Of a DNA stretch of 64,000 nucleotides, positions 38,367 through 51,720 are shown one piece after another. The notes beneath the pieces were generated by a model. The model saw only the letters and a program-made list of their open reading frames with translations, was not told where the DNA came from and did not search any database. The stretch is from Phoenix dactylifera (lineage: Eukaryota > Streptophyta > Magnoliopsida > Arecales > Arecaceae), in contig NC_052409.1 in the NCBI RefSeq assembly GCF_009389715.1, positions 1,404,001 to 1,468,000 on the forward strand, in the 5' to 3' direction. How positions within the stretch are numbered: the first letter of the stretch is position 1; each line of letters begins with the position of its first letter. The translations under genes and the position numbers were made by a program.

Positions 38367-41300
38367 ATGCAGTACAGGAATCTGGGGCGATCGGGGCTGA
38401 AGGTGAGCCAATTATCGTACGGAACATGGGTGAGCTTCGGGAACCAGCTGGATGTGAAGGAAGCCAAGGCCCTCTTCCAATGCTGCCGCGACCATGGCGT
38501 CAACTTCTTCGACAACGCCGAGGTCTACGCCAACGGCCGCGCCGAGGAGATCATGGGCCAGGCCTTCCGCGAGCTCGGGTGGCGCCGCTCCGACCTGGTG
38601 GTCTCCACCAAGATCTTCTGGGGCGGCCTCGGCCCCAACGACAAGGGCCTCTCCAGGAAGCACATCGTGGAGGGCACGCGGGCGTCGCTGCGCCGTCTCG
38701 ACATGGACTACGTGGACGTGATCTACTGCCACCGCCCCGACGCGGCCACGCCCATCGAGGAGACCGTGCGGGCGATGAACCACGTCATCGACAGGGGCTG
38801 GGCCTTCTACTGGGGCACCAGCGAGTGGTCCGCGCAGCAGATCACCGAGGCCTGGGCCGTCGCCGATCGCCTCGACCTCGTCGGACCCATCGTCGAGCAG
38901 CCCGAGTACAATCTTCTCTCCCGTCACAAGGTCGCGTTTCCGAGAAACCATCGGACTTGTTTTCCGATCTAGGGAACTTCTTCTTGTTCTTCTTCCATTA
39001 CTAGCTAGCGGGATCCAAGATTAGGATGCGATCTGGATTAATTTCATTCGTCGTTAAAGATTTCGAAAATAAAGAGCGGTCGCGGAACTTATTCGAGTCT
39101 CTTTATTATTCAAATTGAATAAAAAGACCATGACTTTGATTGCAATGTTGATTAATCCTCAATGTAGTAAGCTTCGTATAATTTGTTGCAGGTTGAGGTC
39201 GAATTCCTACCTCTTTACAGCGCCTATGGCCTGGGTCTTACTACATGGAGCCCGCTAGCTTCTGGGGTGCTGACTGGCAAATACAGCAAAGGGAACATAC
39301 CGCCTGATAGTCGATTTGCCTTAGAAAACTACAAGGTAATCCCGAGTCTTTCACAGCTACATTAAAGTTGCCCATTGTTATAAACTTTCTTTAAGTGGTA
39401 CTCTATTACGGTAATGGCTGTAATTCATAAACTAAGTCAAGGATTTGAATATGGTTTCATATAACTAGGAACTTCCATATCATTGCGTTTCAGATGACAG
39501 TTTGAAATATATCAGATCTTGGTTTTCTTCTTTTCTAATTTCATGAATTCTAGGAAACGGCATTGGTGGGATCATCAGAAAAGGGATACATTTATTGCTA
39601 GTAATCTTTTGGTGACTTTTGGAAAGATGGATGCACTTTTGGAAGCAATTGGTGCATAATTGTGGAACAAAACCCATGATGCAGATTCTGCGTTTTTAGA
39701 ATAATCAGTTTCTTGATTTGCATTCTAGTGTTTGTATCCCCAAATTAAGAATACTTTGTCTTTTTACTGTTGTAATGCTCATTTCATCGTGGCAAAGTTT
39801 CATTCATGTTGATTGGCTCTGTGCAGAAGTTACTGATAGAAAGTCCTAGATTTTGTAGTTAGTGAAAAGCTACTAAAGCCCAATTGGTATGTTGTGCTTT
39901 GCAGAATCTGGCAAGCAGATCATTGGTAGATGATGTGCTTAGAAAAGTGAACGGACTGAAACCAATTGCCGATGAGCTAGGTGTACCTTTATCTCAGCTT
40001 GCAATTGCTTGGTGTGCATCAAATCCGAATGTTTCATCAGTAATTACTGGTGCTACTAAGGAGAGTCAGGTACATATTATCGACTACATCCAGTTTGCAC
40101 AATTAAGCTAACATATCTTGACACCGAGTGTTGATATTGATTTCCTTTATTCTAGAGTTTTATATTATAACTTTGTTTCTCGTTTCGCCAAACATGAATC
40201 CTTATACTGGAACCTGTCTTACTTCGACTATCTCTGTCTCTTTCCAATGACTTGAAAAGCCAGTTGATAAATACTTAAATTATTACTGGAAAAAAAGGAG
40301 CACTACAATAATGTCAAATTATGCAATATTAATACATGCTAAATTGTATTAGATCTGTTATGGATATATAATCCTTTTTAATGTTTACTCTATACTTGAA
40401 CAAAGCATCTTGTAAATAATTATATGGCTCACAAAATGCACAACATATAAGAAAAAAATTGTGATAAACAAACTTAGGCCCAAGCAAGGATAACTGAATA
40501 TGAAAATTTAATGAACACAAGCAACCATTTCGAATACTCTTTATGGAGACAGTACTCCTCTTGTTTCATGCCAATACCAAAATAAGATATGTCTTAATCA
40601 CTGTAATTATATCATATCATTATCATGGTATTTTTTAGGACAAAAATTATCTAAATTTTTATGGTGCTGTATTGAGCAATATGTAGGAAAAATCCTTTGT
40701 TTATCATCGTGGAAGAAGGAGAAGCAAAGATATCAAAAGATATAATTGAGCAAGACTTTGTTATGGGAAAAATGAAACATGTGTTTCTGGGTGGCCGTGT
40801 TCTGAAAGCATATATAACAAGCCATTGAGCTAAAGAATGATGGAAGAGTAGATGATACATTATGACTGAACTAGATCACTGGCATTTAGGGATGTTGACA
40901 GTATAATTGCTCGAAGAAGGCTGCAAAAGCTTTAGGCAGGTGCTGGGGTGAGAGTGATATTTCAACACTTGGGGGCATCCCAGGTGGATTTCTTGGATAC
41001 AAGGGCAGAGTTTAGTAAAACAGATCAAGCAGATATAGATATAATGGTGTTGATGTGTGGGAGAACTAGGATTCTACAGCAGAAAAAAAATAAGTACTGA
41101 GGCGAAATCTGGGAGCTATCATCAAAAAAAAGAAAAGAGCAGTGAATAAAAGCAGGCTGAGGGAGCGATGAATACAGGGGCTTGCTTGCAGAATTTTGAC
41201 TTTGATCATCTACTATGGTTTGAAGGGGCTTTGCTTGCAGAATTACCTCCAGACTAGTTACTTTTTAAAATTATTGTAGTCTTCAGTGTGATATTGCTGA

Positions 41301-41927
41301 ATGGCGGATTAAAACCATTTTAAAAAAACATAGCTTATAATTAATGGCTTGGATGTGGCATAACTTATAATTTAAAAAAAAAACATATTGTCCAATTTAA
41401 CATAGCTTTATAGTCTATGGCTGATCAGGTAGCATGATAACATGCAATGAGTACTCAAGGAGGCTCTGCAAAGAGGAGCCTGTGTTTCTGTAGGTGGGTG
41501 AAAAAACATGTGGTGTCCGAAATGTTTACTGAAAGCAATGCATACCATCTTTAGGTATTAATTAACAAATATGGTGTGTTTGTGTTTACCATGTCTTGCA
41601 TGTGTTCTGCATGTATGAATACCTATTCATACAAATACCCTAGATAATCACCAGTCATCTCTTTTTGCCTCATTCTTGCTCTTAGTTAGCAAGAGAGCTT
41701 TTGGAAAGGCAGTGATAACCATCTAGTCTGTGAATACCTTAATATTCACGTTTCCTTTATGCTTTTTCTTTCATTTCACTATTTTTGAAATTTTCATTTT
41801 GTCACTACTACAGATAAAAGAGAACATGAAAGCTCTCGACGTCATTCCTCTTTTGACACCTGATGTGATCGAGAAGATTGAGGCAGTTATTCAAACCAAG
41901 CCCAAGCGTCCAGAATCATACAGGTAA
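38367..41927 (+). CDS. KAB1: Voltage-gated K+ channel beta subunit (aldo-keto reductase family)
   Basis: Four in-phase exons, 38367-38930, 39192-39335, 39905-40069 and 41814-41927, give 328 residues, the length of Arabidopsis KAB1. The start is fixed by [19 protein letters not shown], the conserved family N-terminus; the longer open frame upstream is leader. Aldo-keto reductase residues are present: D49, Y54 (DNAEVYANG), K82 (STKIFW) and H122 (YCHRPD). The NADPH-binding half carries [14 protein letters not shown] and [13 protein letters not shown], and the C-terminus is KPKRPESYR. The protein is cytosolic, binds NADPH and associates with K+ channel alpha subunits. Exon 1 is strongly GC-rich, the later exons are not, a common monocot gradient. 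Intron 3 is 1.7 kb and AT-rich. No lesion is seen. Confidence 0.95.
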
Positions 41928-44044
41928 ATCCACAACAAGATCTGGTAGACACTGTTTTACTTTTGCTTCGTTTGAGAATGTGTCGAGCCCGGGAATGTTT
42001 ATTCTGTTGTGATCGGTCTTGTTGAGCTTATCAAAAACATTGGGTTTGCATCACGGACATTATGACATTTTTATCGTAGTTGAAGACATGGTTTGAGATT
42101 ATTTCTATGATGGAGGTTTCTGAATTTTCATGTTTTGCTGCTGTGCATTATATTGTTGTGCTATCATGTAATCTTTGTGGCGTGTGATTATTCCAAGGTA
42201 AGGTGATAAAAGTTGGCTAATTCTATTGTGCTGATGATTGTTTTCATATTGAGATAAAGAATTAGCCTACTTGATTCTTGCAAGATCAAACTCTAATAAA
42301 TACTGTCAGTTGAAGGCTGCCGGATCTCTAGATAGCTGATGACTTTTTGCAGCACTAGTGGATCTTCTCTGCCCCCATGTGGTACAGTATAAATTTTAAT
42401 CCTGTGCCATTTAAATGTGCAAAGTTGTAATGAATGTTGTCCAAATTGAATCCTATTTGAGCTCTATGTGAATGAAGGAAGCCTTATTAATTTATGCTAA
42501 ACATTACGAGGGTCATCTATTGCTTAGCCTGCATCTTGAGTAATTGTAGTCTTGGTTCTTTTGAGTTTTTGTCTCTGTCAAGCGCTCTCCTTGTATTAAT
42601 CTTTGTTGTCTTGCATGACCAACAGACATCATAGCCTATCTTCTGGCCTTTATTTGTGTTGAGAACTTGCTCTCTGCATCTCTTGGTCTTTATATGACAA
42701 ATTTCCAACTTCTTTCTTTTTAGTCACCATTTCCTCGTTCAGAGGGCTGTCCTTCCCATCATCGTATCACCAATCTGAAAGTTCTGAGACATTTTAGTCT
42801 TACCAAGTCTTGGGTGTTGTCTAACTATTTTTATGTCTGAACATTTAAGATACCCGTTTAGAAGGTTCTTTGTGGTTTCTGCACCGAAGCGGTACTATGC
42901 ATCTCCTCTATACTCTTTGGAAGGATATGCATTCCTGCTCTAAAATTTCATGGTACAGCTTGAGGTGACTTGGAACCAGGGTTTAAGCAATCCTTCATTC
43001 TCATCTATATGAGTTGATTTAGCTCGAGCCCTGACTTGGCTGAAGGGCCTAGGGTTAAGAATGATAGTGCTGTACTGGCTTATTAATACCCTTTATTTTT
43101 CTGTAGAGCCCAATTTTTTGCAAAGATTATCTTTGATGGGCTTGTAATGTGCCTGAAAACTTTTCAATGTCTGTTTATGTTCTTTCTATTTTAAGAATTC
43201 AGTCTGCATGGTAACCAGTCTTGATTCCTAATCTTTGGTAGAATTATTGCTGATTTACATTCATTTGTTTAGGCGTACTAAACCTTCGTCTTTCTTTTTT
43301 AAGTTCTGAATTGGTAATTGTGAGCCTATTGCCCCAACTCACAATTAACGAACCTTAATGATTTGTTTCCTAGTACATGCAAAAGCTAGGATTTGTTTGT
43401 TTATGTACCAGACACTTGTTCTCAATCGCTGGCCATATTTGGAGTTCTACTTGATTCCTCCCACTCTGTCGGTATAATTAGTAGCTGTTTTTGTTGCTGC
43501 TGTAAGTGATTGGAGCTAAACCTAGATCTGCTTTTGAGCTTAGATCTTCTTAGATCATAAACGCTTGAACTAAGATCTGCTTGGGAGCTTGGTTTGAGAT
43601 ACCTTCTCTGTCTTAAGGAAAAAAGAACGATACCTTTTTAGTTTGATGCCTCGTGCTTAGTGCAACTTGGCATAGTTTCAACTTTTGGCAGGTTCTTTGA
43701 TTTGCTTGAATTACGTTAGGCCTGGGGTCCCAACTGTGCTTAGGCAGTGTTCAATGAAAACCAGTCTCAGCACCCAAACTAGTGCGCATTAGCTAAGCCA
43801 ATCCAATGTTGGTTCCTTCATTTCGGATATGTTCTAGGCTGGCATAATTGGCATTCGTGCCTCCTCTTCATCCTCCATCGCGCATCCCCTTCTCCAATGC
43901 CTGAAGAGCGCAGAGGGCTGCTGAAAGGGTGGCAGAGCATCGTAGGAGGTTTTGAAGGCACTTTGCAACCGAGGCGCTCATTGATGCCAACTCGTAAGAG
44001 GAGTGTTACCATTTAAGCCGGCTGCTTGAACTCCTCTAATTCTC
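41928..44044. other. Intergenic DNA downstream of the KAB1-type gene
   Basis: The first few hundred bases are presumably KAB1 3' UTR. The rest shows no ORF with recognisable similarity; transposon structure is not evident until 44045. Confidence 0.5.
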
Positions 44045-44503
44045 TAAGGGCTTGTTTGGTTCATGCGAAGCATTTTTCCTCATAGAAATATGATTCCTAT
44101 GAAGCAGATTTCTGCAAAGAGGATGTCTGAAAAAGTACTTTTGATATGTTTGGTTGATCATGGTAAAGTGACAGATTTTCAAAGTACTTATGTTCGGTTG
44201 ACCATTCATTTTTCTGAGAAAGTTATATATAATTTCTATTATATTCTTAATAAAAATTAGATCTTTAATGCTTTGAATCAAATAAAAAAATAAAAATATT
44301 TTAATTTTCAGCTTATGGAAAAATAACTTTTGCATGTTTCTCATGGAAAATACTTTCTTATGAAACGTGAGAATCATATAGAAGGAATACAACTTTTTCG
44401 TTTCTCTCATTTGAAAATTTCAATCAAATAAGAGGCATTTCTTTACTTTTTCGTTGACCACACTTTCTCTTCTTCTTTTTTCTCCGAACTAAACAAGCTC
44501 TAA
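44045..44503. mobile_element. Tourist-like (PIF/Harbinger-type) MITE, 453 bp
   Basis: The element at 44048-44500 begins gggcttgtttggttc and ends gaactaaacaagctc, an inverted pair with few mismatches. It is flanked by the 3-bp direct repeat taa (44045-44047 and 44501-44503). The TAA target and the ggg(c)ttgtttgg terminus are characteristic of Tourist-like MITEs. The interior is AT-rich and has no transposase. Confidence 0.8.
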
Positions 44504-45777
44504 GGTTTGACCAGCCATGGAGTATTCAAGGAAACAAAACAATGTTTGTCAGAAAGCTGCTTTGATTCAAGGAAAATGCCATGCCGTGCCGTTGCTATGC
44601 TGGGGCCCTCCGTCTCTTGCAGGAATACTACTCGCTTTGCATATAAGGAGAAGAAAGTCAGGGCCACATTTCGATACTATGACAGAAGTGTCCAAAAATT
44701 TGCAGGCTGCTCCTCGTGCTGGTCCTTGTCATGTGGATGCTCTGGTTTTACATGTCTGGCTCTGGCTTCAGAGGCGCCCAGTTGAGACGGATCCATCTGC
44801 TATCTAACCTTGGGCACGGATGAAACGTTGTCCTCGTACCAAATGAAACAGCCCCAGGCTCGTTCTGGCACGGCCGTACCTAAATCCATGTTTGGGCCAG
44901 CTCGTTAGTCAAACTAGGCAATGTTGAGGCACCCGACTCTGATCTGAGAGCGCATTTGGGTCGCAATCGGAATTGAAATTAGAACCGAAATGAATTGAAA
45001 TGAGAATTAAAATAGCTTTAACCCTAACATGCTCGGAATGGATTGAAATGAAAATCAAAATAGCTTCGCCCACGGAACTGGAACCCTACAAAACATGCCC
45101 AGCCAGAAGATTGGCTCTTTGTTTGCCAACCAAATGTTGGAGTATGCTTTTGCTATTCCAAAAGCCGTGTACCCGAAATGTATCAACTGGAACAAGCCAC
45201 TCAAAGCATAGCAGAGCTCAAGCAGAGACAGCCATGTTTCCAGATCCATTCAGAGGCACAAAGATTCCAAAGTACATGCATCTTCTATAGACATGCATCT
45301 GAGCCGCGGAAACATATTGGAAAGCCCCTGAAATGAAACTTGTACAAAGAAGAGAAATTTCTGATATAGGTGTAATTAAAAGATCCATCTAACCAATGCC
45401 TGAAGCATACATCAAAAAAATAACGGTAAGCATCCAAAACCATCTATTATTTCACTGGGATATGTGAAACGCATAAACTATTTCATCCCTCAAATATTGA
45501 AGCAACAGAGACAGAAATATTTACAGTATTGGAGGCACCGTTCATATACCCTGTCATACCTAGCATATCGGTATACCTAGCAAACCACCCAGGAAAAGGG
45601 GTAACCGACCAGAAAAGGGGCTTGGAAGGGCAAAATTAACAAATGGATAGTGGTCATCTAGGCTTGGCCCAAAAACAAAAGCAAAAAAGAAAAGACCTCG
45701 TTCTTAACTCAAGTTTTTTTACTTTTGCTCTTCTTTTTCTCTATATACTCAACAGCAGCTGTCCTTTCATCTCCTTT
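44504..45777. other. Intergenic DNA between the MITE and the AUX/IAA gene
   Basis: At 44960-45065 two related blocks of gaattgaaatga-type sequence repeat about 50 bp apart. Short ORFs (44507-44807, 45000-45290) lack recognisable domains. The AUX/IAA 3' UTR would occupy the right end. Confidence 0.45.
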
Positions 45778-48494
45778 TCAAGGCTTGCTTCGTATTAACC
45801 CACAAGATTTGTTGGAGGATTGGAACCTTGGAGCTGCAAGGAAATCAGGTCAGAGTTAAAGATATCAATAAGGAGTAGTTATTCTATGCAAAACTTCACA
45901 ACTGTGATCTAATTCTAAAGGGAAACCGCAAAGGGCCATGTTGGTCGGTCCCCTCAGACTTGAGGTCTTTCAATTGGATGAGCCATGGCCATGACAAGTA
46001 GTTCATTTTCGAATATCCCAAGCAGAACTATGTCTATAGAAAGCTTTGACGGTATAAAGATATTGTGCTGGCAAAGGCACATCAAAGTCTAATGCCATAT
46101 ATAATGGCCTGGATTGGTTTGAATCTAGTTATGCTCTTTATATATAACTATGAGAATACTAGAATGCTTGCACCTGGCTTTCCTAAGCTGATCACAAAGC
46201 TCACTTACCAAGCCCGCTGGCATCAGAGGTCCTCATGATTCTAAGTCTCTTGACAGTGTCCAAGAACATTCTGCAGTCAATACGCAAATCAGAATTAGAG
46301 AGTTAACATCTTGTGCAATTGTAGGAATATTGGTGTAAGAGCTATGTATGTATGAATATCATAGCCCAAGCACCCTATGCACTTTATTCTACAGAAACGG
46401 CGCATCATCATGTAAACATCAAGTGCAAGTAGGCTGCCATTAAGTAAATCGATTTATGATGCTGCCTTAGCTCATCTCTTGTAAGTACAAATGTGGAATG
46501 AGAAGAATGCCTACCCCCAAGGGACATCTCCAACCAGCATCCAGTCTCCATCCCTGTCTTCGTAAGTAAGAGCGAATTCAGAAGAGCCATCCAACAACAT
46601 TGAGGCCTTCACACCATCTGCCATCATCCACTTTGACCAAATCATATTTCCATCCATGTCAACATTACCAAATTACCTAGTAAACAATAGGACTATGGAA
46701 ACAATGGAGTTATAACTGCTTATTAATCTTATGCGCGATCCAGAATAAAGGCTTTTATTTTTCCAACTACAGTAATGCATCTTAAAATTTTTCAGCTAAT
46801 GTGATATTTAGATATATACGGCAGCCTCAGAGAACATGGCCACAGAGATATTGATTCAACTACAGCTAAAGCAAAACCAAGGGAATTTAGGAGGCTGAAA
46901 CTTACGGGCGGAGGTACTGAGGACCATGGTGGGTTTGTGAAACATGAGCTCCAGAGATAGTGCAAGGGTTTCATAAGACGGATGAGCATTGAGATCCACC
47001 TTCCTCCCAATGGGATCTCCATCCATGTTCACTTTAACAAAGCGAGAGCTCACAGCAGCCCTCCCATTGCGAGCCTGATCGTTATTCACCTTGGCTTCCT
47101 TCATGCTGGTGTCGTTGCTGTTGCTCTTCTTGGGGGCGGCAGCATCAGTCTGAGAGGTGTTATCTTTCGATTGGTTGAACAAGCTGTTCATCCTGAATGC
47201 CCTTATAGGTGGCCATCCCACCACCTGACTGCTTCCAGAGGAAAATTATTTGAATCAAAGAAAAAAAATGGTAAATATTCATCCAAATATTCAGCAATTT
47301 ATGCCTACCATGTCTTCATCTTTCATTTATTTTTCCTTTTTACCTTCATTTTCTTTTTTCTTTTGATTGGCATATCTCTGCTATTACCAGCTTAGATGCA
47401 TTATTCTCCCAACCTTTTTTGTTGTTGTTAAGCATAACGTAATTAAGAATAAGAGCGTCACTTTTTCCTTGAGTTCACACAATGTAGTTAAACATATCAA
47501 GAGGTTCGGAGTAGTAATAAAGCTGCCTTATTTGGAGAGGAAGCAGAGAAAATAATCAAAAGAAAACTGCAGCGAGAAGAAAAACTCAAGAAAAAAATAA
47601 ACAACAAAAAGAGATAAAAGCTAAGCAGTCATTAGAAAATTGATAAAACAGCAAGTGCAGAGCATTAAAAAAAAAAGGCTAAGGATAATTAGCTAGAACC
47701 TGAGAACCAGCAACTTCATGGATCACAATGAAAGAAAGAGGATAAAGCCAAAAAAAAAAATAATAATAACAAAAAATGGAGAAAATTCACCAAAAAAAAA
47801 AGAAAAACATCATGTAGCAGAATACAAAATCGTAACCATTCTTTTTTCTATATATAAAATCTCAAACACGGGCAAAATCCAGAAGCATTTGAAGGTAAGA
47901 AGCAGAGAGAAGTATAAACAAAAATAAAAAGAAAACCGGACGAAGGTTACCTAAAAAACCATTTGGAGGGGAATGAAACAGAGCAGGCTAACCAAAGAGA
48001 GAGTCTAACGCTCACCTGGGTGGGTGACTGGGTCCGACGACATCCGGAGAAACGGAGTCCGCGGCCCTCTTAGTGCCGGCGACGGCGACGCCGCCGCCGC
48101 TCGCTCCACCACCCAAAGCAGCGGAGGAGGAGGAAACGGAGGAGGTAGAGGACGACCTCGGCGACGCACGGGGCACCAGAGAAGGGAAGTCCTTGGCGGT
48201 CAGAATTCTGCAACACTGCTCCCACGGCTTAGCCACCCCCGCCGCCGCCTTGCCACCACCGCCGCCGCCGACCTTCTTCGCCCCCAGGCTCAAACCTAGC
48301 TCCAGGTCCTCCTCCTCCTCCTCCTCCCCTCTCTCGTCCCTGCCCTCCGCATCCTCCTCCTCCACGGCAGGGTCCGAGGAGGCCGCCCCCGAGAGTCCCA
48401 CGTAGTCCTTCTCCACCACCACCACCACCACGTCCGCCGCCGACGTCGACCCCGACGAAGCTACTCCTTCGTTGAAACCGCTAACACCTTTCAT
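45778..48494 (-). CDS. AUX/IAA auxin-responsive repressor (IAA10-13-like)
   Basis: Five exons in transcript order, 48016-48494, 46906-47228, 46515-46617, 46209-46270 and 45778-45833, all in phase, give 340 residues. Domain I holds the EAR motif LELGLSL (64-70) that recruits TOPLESS co-repressors. Domain II is the auxin degron VVGWPPIR (162-169). The PB1 domain III begins [19 protein letters not shown] with the invariant K225, and domain IV has the acidic OPCA motif YEDRDGDW (D288, D290, D292). Together these repress ARF factors until TIR1/AFB-mediated degradation. RMNSL following the degron and YVGLS near the N-terminus point to the IAA10/11/12/13 group, from memory. The exon 2 acceptor is the upstream AG (exon starts 47228), which restores [10 protein letters not shown]. 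Exon 1 is GC-rich and rich in Glu, Gly and Ser. No lesion is visible. Confidence 0.95.
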
Positions 48495-48500
48495 CTCTGA

Positions 48501-48522
48501 CTCTCTCTCTCTCTCTCTCTCT
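48501..48522 (-). promoter_or_regulatory. GA-repeat in the AUX/IAA 5' leader
   Basis: Eleven CT units (GA on the gene strand) end seven bases before ATG 48494. GA repeats in plant leaders can bind BBR/BPC factors; here only the repeat itself is seen. Confidence 0.6.
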
Positions 48523-48981
48523 GTTGGTGTCGTAGAAGTCTTCTTTCTGGGGCCTTAATAAGGGTAGCAGCAGAAAGAGCGGTGACGGGAACCGAGGGTG
48601 GTTTCAGCGCCGAGACCCCTTTTAAGCAGAGACGGTTTGGGAAGTCGTGTTTGAGTGAAAAGATGGGTGTCGCGAGGAAAAGGCGAGCCAGCCAAAAGTA
48701 AGGATACGGCGAACATGAGACCGTTGTCACCGTGGGCGTGGGACTGGGTACGTGACCAAGTGGTGCCTCTAATTAATGAACATATATATATATATATATA
48801 TATCTTGTATCCTCTACTGGGTTTGCTTTTGGAATCGGACCTACTCCGTATAAGAGGAAATATAATGATAAAGATTGGGTTAACCAGTGGTGGGACGACA
48901 CCAGCTCGACCGGGCAAGTGGTCGTGCAAGTGGCGGTCCCGATCAAAAAGGTTCCGAAGGTTAATTTTTCCTTTTTTTAGG

Positions 48982-48987
48982 GAGACA
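48982..48987 (-). promoter_or_regulatory. Possible auxin response element (TGTCTC)
   Basis: The + strand gagaca reads TGTCTC on the gene strand, about 490 bp upstream of the AUX/IAA start. A six-base match occurs often by chance; the neighbouring gene makes it more plausible. A (TA)n run at 48782-48803 lies between it and the gene. Confidence 0.35.
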
Positions 48988-49099
48988 AAGCTAAGCGAAA
49001 GTAAGATGCTGTCTGTCCAGCGCAGGGGGAGAACGAGGAAATGTTGGCTGCAAGGCTCGTACAATCTAACATATAATATTTTTTTTCCCTCCGTTTAGT

Positions 49100-50750
49100 T
49101 TTTACAGAAAAAATACACATATATATTTGGTGCACCCACGTTACGAAACACCCAAATCGTGTTTGTTTGAGCTCGCGCCCGTCTTCATGCAAGCCTCACA
49201 TTCTAAGGGTGCGCGAGCGGGTGCTGATGAAGTGGGCGCATCGGTTTTGTTACGGACATCGTTAGATTCTTCGTAGAATTATTGAACACATGTCGCACGA
49301 CATATTAATCCTGCACCGACGATCAGAGTGATAGCTTTTTTTACCAAAAAAAAAAAAAAAAAATCCTAGCGGAGATTGAATTCGGCAGACGTAACCTTAT
49401 TAAATGTAACATTTTATGGGAGCCCTACCTTCTTTTATACCTTTTAAGAGCAGGTCATGACAGCTCTCTCGACCATCTTGTTGATTAGCCAATTAATTAA
49501 ACTCTAAATCTCCACCAAATCTCTCCTTGCTCCCAAGTGTGATTGTAACCAACTAGCCATCGACATGTTTCATTCTAGTGCATAATCTTCAGGCACATAT
49601 ATATGTGCTGGCATTTAATAGTAAGCGCCTGAATCAATTCAACAAAAACATTCATACATCTGGAGTCTTTCCCTGGGAAGCCAATGGAAAGCTCTCATCG
49701 TCCTATCCTATCCCCATTATTTATGTATTGTCTGCATTTGATATCTATATTTTATATGATACAGCTTGTGATTGCACTTTTTCTTTTTTTTTTTTCTTGC
49801 TTGTGTTGTATAATTTAGGATACCATTCTTAAATGAAGTTATGAGAAACCAATAACCGTAAAGAAAAACATTGGGTTCCTACTTGACTCCAAGTGAGCCC
49901 TTCATTACTACCATCCCATGTCTCTCAAATTATAAATGAGAACTCACTTTGTTATCATTTTAGGTCATCTTTTACATCCACCTATTGCTAATAAATTGGC
50001 ATCTAGAATGTTAACTTCATTTCATTCATGTTATATATAATTATCTATTTAGTATTAAGCTCTTGTTGAGATCATAGATTATGGTGAAGGTTGGACTCTA
50101 CCAATTGAACAAATCGACACCCTCCCTTTACATCCACCTACCTTTTGCCTCGTTGATGATCGCAAAACCATCTACTCTTTTATATGAACTTATTGATATT
50201 GGCATTGCGTAAGTTTAATTTCTAATTATAGTCGTCCGATTTTAATTATTTACATGCATCTATATATTCTAAATGATAGTGTAAATAATAAGAAAAGTCA
50301 CAGATACATTTAAATTTTCAATTTATGCGATCATTTGGACCAAGCAATCTATTTTATAAATACATATAATGGAATATCAGGATATATATATATACATATA
50401 TGTATATTGTTGTGGCAATAAATGATTATCTAATTCATCCAGGTCATTATTTGTGTGGCCATCTAGATACCTTTAAGAATTCTCAAGGCATTTTGGTTAG
50501 GCCCCTCAAGATGGCCTATAAGCTGGGATGAACAGATTAGAAGCAATCGACCTACAAAACCGAAATCCCTCAACTCATCCCAATGACCTCGACGACCAAT
50601 CCGAGCCAAGTAGAATTACTTTGCAGTAGGAGCAATCCAGTCTCTTTATCAGAGTGTATACGTGGCTTCAACAATTCTATCATATGTTAAGTGATTGCAG
50701 CACGTCTTCTTCTTTCTTACTTCCTTTAAGAAGCTCTTTCTGACTTAAGC
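49100..50750. other. Intergenic DNA, no gene seen
   Basis: AT-rich, with a poly-A run at 49346-49363 and no ORF of recognisable family. It may contain distal promoter sequence of the AUX/IAA gene. Confidence 0.5.
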
Positions 50751-50751
50751 A

Positions 50752-50773
50752 CCACACACACACACACACACAT

Positions 50774-50849
<76 letters not shown>
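50752..50849. repeat. Compound (CA)n(TA)n microsatellite
   Basis: About 20 bases of CA pass through cataca into about 70 bases of uninterrupted TA. Confidence 0.95.
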
Positions 50850-50853
<4 letters not shown>

Positions 50854-50930
50854 AAATGATAGATTTTTAGAGTGCTTATGTTTGGTTGACCATCTATTTT
50901 TCTGAAAAAGTTATGTGTAGTTCCTACAAG
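50850..50930. mobile_element. Fragment of the same MITE family as 44048-44500
   Basis: The blocks tttggttgaccat and ttttctga.aaagttat at 50880-50915 match 44192-44227 of the intact MITE in the same order and spacing, next to agattttt/agtgcttatg. No ends are seen; the (TA)n microsatellite abuts its left side. Confidence 0.6.
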
Positions 50931-51189
50931 ACCAAAGAGTCCATCAAGGTCCCCTCACCCTTCGTTTGTCGGAAGCTATACTCTTCCAAGTTCTACTTCA
51001 ACGTTATCCTCCTAAGCATTGTTCAAACAACCTTATTAACTTCTCGAGGGGGGGACACTATATGAAAGCAACACGAAACCAAATTAAAGTCAGAAAGTGG
51101 CGAGCGGTAAAGAGGGAAAAGCCCGTTGCCTCCACCGTGTTTCCCTCTCAACACGGCTTTGCGACATGTTTAGTTGCCACCCTGTAACC

Positions 51190-51720
51190 CCACGGCATAA
51201 CGCTCAAATAAAAAAAAACCAGCAACACCTCGCGAGAATCTCAGAAGAACTCCTGGTTGGGTAATATCGCGACGTCTCCCGAGAGACGGTGGGGTCCGCG
51301 TCCTCGTGGCCGCTCGGGCGACAAGCCGACATGGTGGGCCCGAGGCCCAACACGTGAGACGCCACGTGGCCCGACACCGTCGGCCCCGGGGAAAGCTGGT
51401 TTTTTATTATCCCGGGGGAGAGGGTTTTGAGTCCACGAAAAGCAATAACGCCAAGGCGAGACGGGACTGGCGAGAGCCGCGGTGCAACCAATAGCCCGGC
51501 GAAACGTAGCAAGAGGTCTCGTTGCTTGGGTAGGCTATTGGTAAGCTAGTTGGGCCCCAAAGCATTGTCTCGGTGTTTTCTGGGGTCACGGGGAGTGTCG
51601 AGAGGGAAGGGGACAGGCCCACCAGCCCATAAGTGAGGGCCCCACCATGAGGATATTCGCCATGATGAGCCCGGGATACGCCACGATATTATATATAGAG
51701 AGAGGGGTTCCCCCCGCCCG
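51190..51720. other. GC-rich island with G-box-like motifs
   Basis: A sharply bounded GC-rich block between AT-rich flanks contains acgtgagacgccacgtggc (two ACGT cores, one a CACGTG G-box). It ends near a TATA-like tatatatagagag at 51691-51703. No convincing coding sequence follows on either strand. It may be a promoter of an unrecognised transcript or an LTR-like fragment. Confidence 0.35.

Noticed and set aside
37702-38400. 232-residue ORF upstream of the KAB1-type start
   Set aside because: No recognisable domain, and it overlaps the true start in another frame. It lies in the promoter and leader.
48024-48405. Plus-strand ORFs across the AUX/IAA first exon
   Set aside because: Shadows of a GC-rich exon whose minus strand carries the LELGLSL motif.
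48782-49098. 147-residue plus-strand ORF containing IYIYIYIY
   Set aside because: It reads through a (TA)n microsatellite in the AUX/IAA promoter.
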